Below are positions 58,467-64,000 of a stretch of 64,000 nucleotides of DNA, piece by piece (the first letter of the stretch is position 1; every line of letters begins with the position of its first letter). Origin of the DNA: Fen-1273 sp035516035 (lineage in GTDB: Bacteria; Bacteroidota; Ignavibacteria; UBA10030; UBA6906); assembly GCA_035516035.1 (NCBI GenBank), contig DATJAS010000006.1, positions 10,981 through 74,980 on the forward strand, read 5' to 3'. Under the pieces are notes generated by a model, which was not told the DNA's origin, did not search any database, and was given only the letters and a program-made list of their open reading frames with translations. The position numbers and the translations under genes are program-made.

Positions 58467-59863
58467 CGGACATGCCCTTTCGGCGTGACGTTCCAGAGCC
58501 GGGACATCAGCAGCGCCCCGGCGAGCGCGAACGGGATCGGCGCCCAGTGCCATGCTCCCCACCCCCAGCGGGTGGTGACATATCCCACCCCCACGCCCAC
58601 GAACGCACCGGCAAGGTACTGCATGCCGTCGAACATCCCCGCGGCGGTCGCGGCAGCCCTGCGGCCCCCGAAATCCATCGATGCCGCGCCGCCGATCATG
58701 CCGTGCGCCCCGTTGACGCAGAACGAGAGCGCGATCAGGCAGCAGGCGGCGGCCATGGGCCCCATCCCGAGAGCGTCGGCAAGGCCGAAGAGGGCCAGCA
58801 GGAGGGCCATCCCCAGGAATCCCATCAGGATCACGGGCGCCCGCCTCCCCCCGAACGTCCTGTCCGAGGCGACGCCGAAGACGAACCCGCCGGCGATGCC
58901 GGCGAGCGCGATCCCCCAGGTCGCAGCGACGTAGGGCGCGTACGTCGCGAACGCGGCCGATCGCGCCCCGTGGACGTCGACGAAGTACTTCGGCCACCAG
59001 GCGTCGACGACGCTCCTGCGCACGAACCCGATCATCATGGAGGAGAGGGCGATGGTCCACGTCACGCGGGAGGCGAAGACCTTCCTGAGAACGAATGCGA
59101 GCGACGGGGGGCCGGCGTCCGCGTCGGTTTCGTCCCCGGTGTCGAACCCCCCGTACCCCGCGTCGGCGGGGGTATTTTCCATCCAGATGAAGTTGACGGC
59201 GAACATGACCGCCACGCACGCTCCCGGGAGCCAGAACGCGTATTGCCAGGGAAGGACCAGGAGGATCAGCGGGACCCCCTGGAACGCCAGCAGGAGCCCC
59301 AGGCGGATCAGGACGCCGAAGATCCCGGAGAACGTCCCTCGCTCGCGCACGTGAAACCATTGCGCGTTTACCTTGACGATGGAGAGGGCGCCGAAGGACT
59401 GGAAGTACCCGTTGAGGCCCCAGACAATCGCCATGAGCGTCAGCAGGAGTCCGCCGTTCATGCCGAAGGCGAAGCCGGCGGGAGAAACCACGTGGCGCGC
59501 CGCTCCCGTCCCCTCCCACACGGCCGGGTGGAGGAGGGCGAGCGCCGAAAGCCCGAAAAGGACGTTTGCCGCGATCACCCCCGCGGCGCCGAAGAGGAAC
59601 GCTTTCTTCCCGCCGATCCTGTCGGCGAACGGGCCGTTCAGAACGACGGAGAGGCCGTAGACGAGCGGCATCACCGTCTCGAACACGCCCAGGTCCGTGT
59701 TTTTCCACCCGAACAGGTCGGCCAGGACCGGGGCGGCGGCGGTGTAGTTGTAGCGCGTGGCGTAAAAGAACGCGTAGAGGAGGCCCAGCGCCATCCAGTT
59801 CACGATCCGCCTGCGCCGGAATTCCGCGCCCGCGGCGACGGGTGCCGCATCACGCTCCGTCAC
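58463..59863 (-). CDS. MFS transporter, organophosphate:phosphate antiporter-like
   Basis: 466 residues, GTG start at 59863, twelve hydrophobic segments. YAFFYATRYNYTAAAPVL (about 23-40), GPFADRIGGKKAF between helices 2 and 3, and NAQWFHVRERGTFSGIFGV between helices 4 and 5 match the OPA (GlpT/UhpT) subfamily. A large loop with DAGYGGFDTGDETDAD lies in the middle. Such carriers exchange sugar or glycerol phosphates for phosphate. Being next to a 5'-nucleotidase and a P-loop protein suggests phosphorylated nucleoside or sugar traffic. Confidence 0.85.
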   Translation of the reverse strand: MTERDAAPVAAGAEFRRRRIVNWMALGLLYAFFYATRYNYTAAAPVLADLFGWKNTDLGVFETVMPLVYGLSVVLNGPFADRIGGKKAFLFGAAGVIAANVLFGLSALALLHPAVWEGTGAARHVVSPAGFAFGMNGGLLLTLMAIVWGLNGYFQSFGALSIVKVNAQWFHVRERGTFSGIFGVLIRLGLLLAFQGVPLILLVLPWQYAFWLPGACVAVMFAVNFIWMENTPADAGYGGFDTGDETDADAGPPSLAFVLRKVFASRVTWTIALSSMMIGFVRRSVVDAWWPKYFVDVHGARSAAFATYAPYVAATWGIALAGIAGGFVFGVASDRTFGGRRAPVILMGFLGMALLLALFGLADALGMGPMAAACCLIALSFCVNGAHGMIGGAASMDFGGRRAAATAAGMFDGMQYLAGAFVGVGVGYVTTRWGWGAWHWAPIPFALAGALLMSRLWNVTPKGHVR

Positions 59864-59876
59864 GGGCGCCTCACGG

Positions 59877-60599
59877 TCAGCCGTTCTTTCCGCGCGCGGC
59901 CCAGAGCGCGCGCGTCACCCGTTCCAGCTCCGTGCCGAGCGAAGCGGGATCGAGCGTTTTCTCCGGCTCGTTCTCGAACACCGCGTACGGCACGCGAAAG
60001 TCCCGCACGCGGACGAACGACGGGTCGGCCGCCTCCAGATCCTCCCAGTCGTTCGTCCTGTAGTAACGTTCCATCTTCTCGTCGGGGAGCGAGTGGTAGA
60101 GGATCGAGTGTTCCTCCCCCCTGCGGGCGCGCCGCCGGTTCTTTCGCAGTGATTCCTCGTACGACACGCGGATGTAGACGATCGCCGCGCGGGAGAGGAC
60201 CTCGTCGTGAAGGCATCCCAGTGCGTGCGCGATCGCCCCGGGACCCCCGCGGGCGAATTCGACGATCGTCGTCATCGTCTCGTGGTAGGCGCCGTTGCGC
60301 GCGAGTTTCTTCCGGTACTCCAGGTTGATCCGCTCCAGGTAGAGATCCCACACGAACTCGTCGGTAAACCAGTAGCGCTCGTCCGTCCAGAGCCGCTCCC
60401 GGCCGTGCCGCGTCAGGATGTCGTCCGTCTCAAACGTCTCCCAGACGTAGAGGAAATCGTCAAGCTCCTCGAACTCGCCGATGTGGAAGCGCTCGCGCCG
60501 CTCCCCCGCGGGCGTCTTTTTCAGGAAGTCGATGACCTCCGACTTCCCGGCGGCGGGCCTCCCGGTGATGATGAGGAGCGGCAGTGTGGCCGGTGCCAT
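59877..60599 (-). CDS. P-loop NTPase of unknown function
   Basis: 240 residues. LLIITGRPAAGKSEVIDFL holds the Walker A box GRPAAGKS (12-19); AIVYIRVSYEESLRKNRRRARRGEEH looks like the lid of a nucleoside or small-molecule kinase, where Arg residues close on ATP. There are many aromatic residues and Asp/Glu in between (TDERYWFTDEFVWDLYLER). It may be a kinase with an unusual acceptor. It lies 13 bases from the MFS gene and 19 from the 5'-nucleotidase. Confidence 0.7.
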   Translation of the reverse strand: MAPATLPLLIITGRPAAGKSEVIDFLKKTPAGERRERFHIGEFEELDDFLYVWETFETDDILTRHGRERLWTDERYWFTDEFVWDLYLERINLEYRKKLARNGAYHETMTTIVEFARGGPGAIAHALGCLHDEVLSRAAIVYIRVSYEESLRKNRRRARRGEEHSILYHSLPDEKMERYYRTNDWEDLEAADPSFVRVRDFRVPYAVFENEPEKTLDPASLGTELERVTRALWAARGKNG

Positions 60600-60618
60600 G
60601 TGCGTCTCCCGGATTGTG

Positions 60619-62133
60619 TCAGGGCGTCCGTTCAATGGTGTCCGTGACCCGGGGAACGATCTCCCGCCGGGCGCGGACAATGGACTCGACGGCGGCGAAG
60701 ACCGTCTGTCCAAGCTGGTACGGCTGCGCGATCTCCAGGCCGAGGTACCGATTCGCCTCCCCCACGAAAAAGTCGCTCGCGGCGCACGTGTACGCGCGGT
60801 CCTCCTCGAGCGGCTTCCCCCCCACGGTGATCGACGTGAATTCCACCCCCCCTCCCTCAGCAGAGCGCCAGCGCCCGGAGATCCCGGCGACCTGGATGCC
60901 GGGACGCGCCTCGACATCGTGCACGAGCACCGCCCTGAGCTGCGCCCCCGTGAGCTGGAACGTCTCAAGGACGTTCCGGAACGGGAGAATCTCAAAAAGG
61001 GTCTTCTTTGTCAGGGGTCCCGCCGCGACGTCCCGCCGGATCCCCCCGTTGTTCATGAACCCCACATCCGCGTGCGCCGCCTCCCGCTGCGCGTCCGCGA
61101 GGAACGTCCCGAGTGCGTTCTGGGATTCGCTCCGCGTCCAGTTCCCCCGGAGCGTGCCGATCACGGCGTCGTAGTCCCTGTCAATCTCGCGCTGCATCGA
61201 ATCGGCCAGCGCGGCGACCGCCGACTGAGCGCGCCCGGGCGGGATCCAGAGCTGTATGAGCGATCCCTGGCAGGCCGTGACCGTCGTGCCGTCCAGCGTG
61301 AGGTCAACGACTCCCAGGTTCTCCGCGTTGGACCCCGTCTGCACGATCGGCACGCCGTCCACCACGCGGGGATGCCGGAGGCGTGTGTGCGAATGCCCCC
61401 CCACGATGAGCGCGAGACCCCTGACCAGCGAGGCGAGCACGGAGTCGTCCTCCACTCCCTCGTGCGTCAGCGCGATCGTGATGTCCGCGCGTCCCTTCAG
61501 CGTGTCGACGAACCGGCGGGCCGTTTCCACGGGCGAGAGGACCCTGATCCCCACAAGGTTGTTCTGGTTCACGAGGTTGTAGAGGTCCTGGGACATCAGA
61601 CCGATCACCCCGATCCGGAGACCCCCGCAGTGCAGGATGACGTAGGGGACGTTCCCCACCGGGTAGCGGCCGAGCGTATCGACGACATTCGCGCACACCA
61701 TGGGAAAGCGCGCGATCCGCCCCAGCGCCCGCAGGTTGTCCTGCGACACGTCGAAATCGTGGTTTCCGGGGCACCAGGCGTCATAGCCCATCATGTTCAT
61801 CATGGCGAACAGCGCCCCTCCCTGCGCGCCCGCATATTCCCTCTCGGTGATCGGGTTGCCGGTCATCACGTCCCCGGCATCCAGGAGAAGCGTCTCCACG
61901 TGCGCCTTGCGGCGCGCGGCCCTGACGCTGTCGATGATCCTCGACAGCTCAGCGAATCCGCCGACGAGCGGACGCGGCGTGGCTTTCACCCAGAAGGCCT
62001 CCCGGGGAAGGAACGAGGCGTGCATGTCGTTCGTGTGGAGGATCGTGATCGTCCGGACCTGCGCCGAAGCGCAGAACATGACGAGTGAAGCCACACAGAG
62101 GCGCCCGAGGACGCGCGCGTTGAAGACTCTCAT
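60619..62133 (-). CDS. Exported 5'-nucleotidase / 2',3'-cyclic phosphodiesterase family
   Basis: 504 residues with a signal peptide (MRVFNARVLGRLCVASLVMF, cleavage near residue 25). The N-terminal metallophosphatase domain has LHTNDMHASF, DAGDVMTGNP, CPGNHDFDVS, IALTHEG and VGGHSHTRL, the five di-metal motifs. The C-terminal domain (about 330-500) has GFMNNGGIRRD and ILPFRNVLETF, the substrate-specificity part of 5'-nucleotidases. It would free nucleosides from nucleotides outside the inner membrane. The ATG at 62133 is chosen by the signal peptide start; it heads the operon to lysC. Confidence 0.93.
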   Translation of the reverse strand: MRVFNARVLGRLCVASLVMFCASAQVRTITILHTNDMHASFLPREAFWVKATPRPLVGGFAELSRIIDSVRAARRKAHVETLLLDAGDVMTGNPITEREYAGAQGGALFAMMNMMGYDAWCPGNHDFDVSQDNLRALGRIARFPMVCANVVDTLGRYPVGNVPYVILHCGGLRIGVIGLMSQDLYNLVNQNNLVGIRVLSPVETARRFVDTLKGRADITIALTHEGVEDDSVLASLVRGLALIVGGHSHTRLRHPRVVDGVPIVQTGSNAENLGVVDLTLDGTTVTACQGSLIQLWIPPGRAQSAVAALADSMQREIDRDYDAVIGTLRGNWTRSESQNALGTFLADAQREAAHADVGFMNNGGIRRDVAAGPLTKKTLFEILPFRNVLETFQLTGAQLRAVLVHDVEARPGIQVAGISGRWRSAEGGGVEFTSITVGGKPLEEDRAYTCAASDFFVGEANRYLGLEIAQPYQLGQTVFAAVESIVRARREIVPRVTDTIERTP

Positions 62134-62175
62134 GGGGATGTTCCTGCGTTGGACGGGGACGTGATGAGCAGCGGG

Positions 62176-62204
62176 AATATACGAAGAAGCCCGGACATGT
62201 GAAA
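62176..62204 (-). promoter_or_regulatory. Candidate promoter of the 5'-nucleotidase-lysC operon
   Basis: On the minus strand TTTCAC (62204-62199) and TATATT (62181-62176), 17-base spacer. The -35 box is poorer than in the other promoters. Leader about 36 bases. Confidence 0.4.
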
Positions 62205-62345
62205 CAACGGGACGAGATTGCTTCGCCTGAGATGGCGCCTGCGGCGCCACAGGCACGGCTCGCAATGACACATGCCTGTCATTGCGAGCGCTTTTCGCAA
62301 AGTGCGTTCTTTGCATCCCGCCGCAGGCGGGACAATCCCGGGCTC
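62205..62345. repeat. Palindromic dispersed-repeat-like element (REP/MITE type)
   Basis: Core inverted repeat GCTCGCAATGACA (62258-62270) and TGTCATTGCGAGC (62277-62289), 13 perfect pairs, 6-base loop, flanked by GGCGCC-TGC-GGCGCC (62234-62248) and CCCGCC-GCA-GGCGGG (62317-62331). GAGATTGCTTCGCC to the left and GGGACAATCCCGG to the right complete it. Such TGTCATTGCGAGC-type units are, from memory, dispersed through many bacterial genomes; only one copy is in this window. Confidence 0.5.
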
Positions 62346-62348
62346 CCG

Positions 62349-62377
62349 TTGGATATTCCGCGAGCGATTCGTATGTT
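62349..62377 (+). promoter_or_regulatory. Promoter of the acyl-CoA synthetase gene
   Basis: TTGGAT (62349-62354) and TATGTT (62372-62377), 17-base spacer. An in-frame ATG at 62373 lies inside the -10 box, so it cannot be the start, which supports the ATG at 62400. Confidence 0.55.
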
Positions 62378-62399
62378 GCATGCACACCCCACCAGGCTC

Positions 62400-64000
62400 A
62401 TGATCGATCTGGAACGATACACGCTCCGCGCGCTCCTCGCTCGGAGCGTCACGCGCTTCGCCGACCGGGCGGCCTTTGCCGCCGCGGGCGGGGAGACAGT
62501 CCGCTACGGCGAGCTGGGCGCCCGCGTCGAAGCGCTTGCGGGCGTCCTCCACCGGGAGGGCGTCATCGCCGGGGACCGCGTCGCCCTCCTCTCCGAAAAC
62601 CGACCCGCCTGGCCGATCGCCTATTTCGCCGTCACCACGATGGGCGCGATCGCGGTCCCGGTCCTCACGGATTTCCATCCCACGGAGATCAGGCACATTC
62701 TCCGGCACGCGCAGTGCCGCGCCCTGTTCGTCTCGCGCCGCCTGACCGGCGTGATCGAAGGGGAGGAATTCCCCCAGTTGACCACGCGCATTCTGATGGA
62801 CGACTTCACGCTCCTTCCCCCCCCGGGAGAGCGTGACGCCCTGCGTGATATCATCGACCGGGGAAGCCGGGAGATCGCGCGGCTCAAGGAGGTGGCGATG
62901 CGCGTGACCGGGCGGGCCGCCGTCGAAGTGCGGGAGGACGACACCGCCGCCGTCATCTACACGTCGGGCACCACCGGACATTCCAAGGGAGTGATGCTCA
63001 CGCACAGGAACATCGTTGCCGACGCCGTCGCGACGTCGCAGATCGTGGATGTGAACGAGGAAGACAGGCTCCTCTCGATCCTCCCCCTCTCGCACTCCTA
63101 CGAGTGCACGCTCGGGATGGTCACCCCGGTGATGCTCGGCGCCTCGATCACGTACCTGGACAGGCCGCCGTCGGCCGGCGTGCTGCTCCCCGCAATGGCG
63201 CTCGTCCGTCCTACCGTGATGCTCTCGGTCCCCCTCGTGATCGAGAAGATCTTCAAGGCGCGCATCCATCCCCGGCTGACGGGGAATGCCTTCATGCGTT
63301 CGCTCTACGGGATCCCCCCCGTCCGCCGCCGCCTCCACGCGGCGGCCGGGAGGAAGCTGCTCGCCTCATTCGGCGGTTCGCTCCGGATGCTTGTGATCGG
63401 CGGCGCCCCGATCGCGAGCGACGTCGAACAGTTCATGCGCGACGCCCGGTTTCCGTACGCGGTCGGGTACGGGCTGACCGAGACCTCCCCCCTCGTGTCG
63501 GGCGCCCCCCCGGCAACCACGCGATTCCGCGCGGCGGGTCTCCCGGTGCCGGGCGCAAAGATCAGGATCGACGCGCCCGACCCCGCCACGGGGGAGGGGG
63601 AGATCCTGATCAGGGGGCCGATGGTCATGAAGGGGTACTACAAGGATCCGAACAGGACCGCGGAGGCGATGTCGCCGGACGGGTGGTTCCGCACGGGGGA
63701 CCTGGGAGTCTTCGACCGGAACGGGTATCTCTACATCAGGGGAAGGCTCAAGAACATGATCCTCGGGCCGAGCGGGAAGAACATCTACCCCGAGGAGATT
63801 GAATCGACGATCAATGAATTCGACCTGGTGGTGGAATCGCTCGTCTTCCAGAAGGACAACCAGCTCGCCGCCCGCGTCCACCTCAACTACGAAGAGCTGG
63901 ACAGGATGTTCTCGCGGCTCCACCTCACCGAATCGCAGATCCGGGAGCGGATGCGTGGACTGCTGGAGGACCTGCGGAAGGAAATCAACGCCCGCCTCGC
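62400..64000 (+). CDS. AMP-forming acyl-CoA synthetase (partial, runs off the window)
   Basis: 533 residues are visible and the frame is open at base 64000. It is an ANL-superfamily enzyme that adenylates a carboxylate and makes its CoA ester. VIYTSGTTGHSKGVMLTHRN (about 185-204) is the AMP-binding motif, ILPLSHSYEC the next, YGLTETSP the adenine/acid pocket and GWFRTGDLG with GRLKNMIL near 455 the hinge. The style matches long-chain fatty-acid CoA ligases (FadD15/FAA type). Its C-terminus is missing. A FadL-like outer-membrane channel elsewhere in the window could supply its substrate. Confidence 0.93.
   Translation, partial: MIDLERYTLRALLARSVTRFADRAAFAAAGGETVRYGELGARVEALAGVLHREGVIAGDRVALLSENRPAWPIAYFAVTTMGAIAVPVLTDFHPTEIRHILRHAQCRALFVSRRLTGVIEGEEFPQLTTRILMDDFTLLPPPGERDALRDIIDRGSREIARLKEVAMRVTGRAAVEVREDDTAAVIYTSGTTGHSKGVMLTHRNIVADAVATSQIVDVNEEDRLLSILPLSHSYECTLGMVTPVMLGASITYLDRPPSAGVLLPAMALVRPTVMLSVPLVIEKIFKARIHPRLTGNAFMRSLYGIPPVRRRLHAAAGRKLLASFGGSLRMLVIGGAPIASDVEQFMRDARFPYAVGYGLTETSPLVSGAPPATTRFRAAGLPVPGAKIRIDAPDPATGEGEILIRGPMVMKGYYKDPNRTAEAMSPDGWFRTGDLGVFDRNGYLYIRGRLKNMILGPSGKNIYPEEIESTINEFDLVVESLVFQKDNQLAARVHLNYEELDRMFSRLHLTESQIRERMRGLLEDLRKEINARL

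Noticed and set aside
58467..59708. A fusion of lysC with an upstream Arg-rich segment
   Set aside because: The segment is an out-of-frame reading of the MFS transporter; lysC starts at 58466 with an ATGA overlap.

Overview
This 64 kb window is a gene-dense, G+C-rich bacterial chromosome segment (about two-thirds G+C by eye) carrying a tmRNA gene but no rRNA, tRNA, CRISPR array, prophage or insertion sequence that I can see. The mix fits a Gram-negative member of the Bacteroidota/Chlorobiota (FCB) side of the tree, perhaps Ignavibacteria-like: a FadL/OmpP1 outer-membrane protein, bacillithiol synthesis (BshC), and a two-gene Rieske/cytochrome b complex with b6-type haem spacing as in green sulfur bacteria. 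Fifteen candidate promoters have a -35 TTGNNN-like box, a spacer of exactly 17 bases and a -10 TANNNT box. Several starts have Shine-Dalgarno sequences. Both differ from classical Bacteroidia. The lineage is an inference.

Layout. 1-1.5 kb: end of a winged-helix (AlkZ-like) gene and a LOG-family gene, then ssrA. 2-5.4 kb: dapF, a lipid kinase, a minimal Rieske/cytochrome b complex and a 43-residue membrane peptide that standard gene callers could miss. 5.4-14.3 kb (minus strand): a seven-gene overlapping operon, yqeY-cvpA-mutS2-accC-biotin carrier-fadL-purL, with a terminator-like hairpin in its leader. 14.4-17.7 kb: an SDR gene divergent from an exported peroxiredoxin and an M28 peptidase. 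17.7-20.6 kb: an operon of small redox/metal proteins. 20.7-28.3 kb: tnaA-apt-enoyl-CoA hydratase, then Lrp-amt-glnA, then a PASTA protein and rpe.

28.3-40.0 kb (plus strand) is the most unusual region. Ten genes overlap at all nine junctions: a nucleotidyltransferase-fold protein, two radical SAM proteins with B12-binding-like N-termini, a third radical SAM protein of SPASM/twitch type, two glycosyltransferases (GT9 and GT4), a membrane-anchored metallophosphoesterase, an ABC exporter and two methyltransferases. It reads as a dedicated pathway for an exported, methylated and probably glycosylated product. I cannot assign it to any system I know.

40.1-41.6 kb holds nucleoside salvage (tdk, purine nucleoside phosphorylase). 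41.5-53.7 kb (minus strand) is a complete respiratory operon: a second bc-type complex (Rieske, split cytochrome b), an eight-haem cytochrome c, a cupredoxin-like protein, an aa3-type oxidase (coxA, C, D, B), haem A/O synthases and small membrane proteins. Electrons would pass from menaquinol through the bc module and octahaem subunit to the CuA site of CoxB. 54-64 kb: bshC, a stand-alone radical SAM protein, an operon for a 5'-nucleotidase, a P-loop protein, an MFS transporter and lysC, a dispersed-repeat-like hairpin element, and the start of an acyl-CoA synthetase cut by the window edge.
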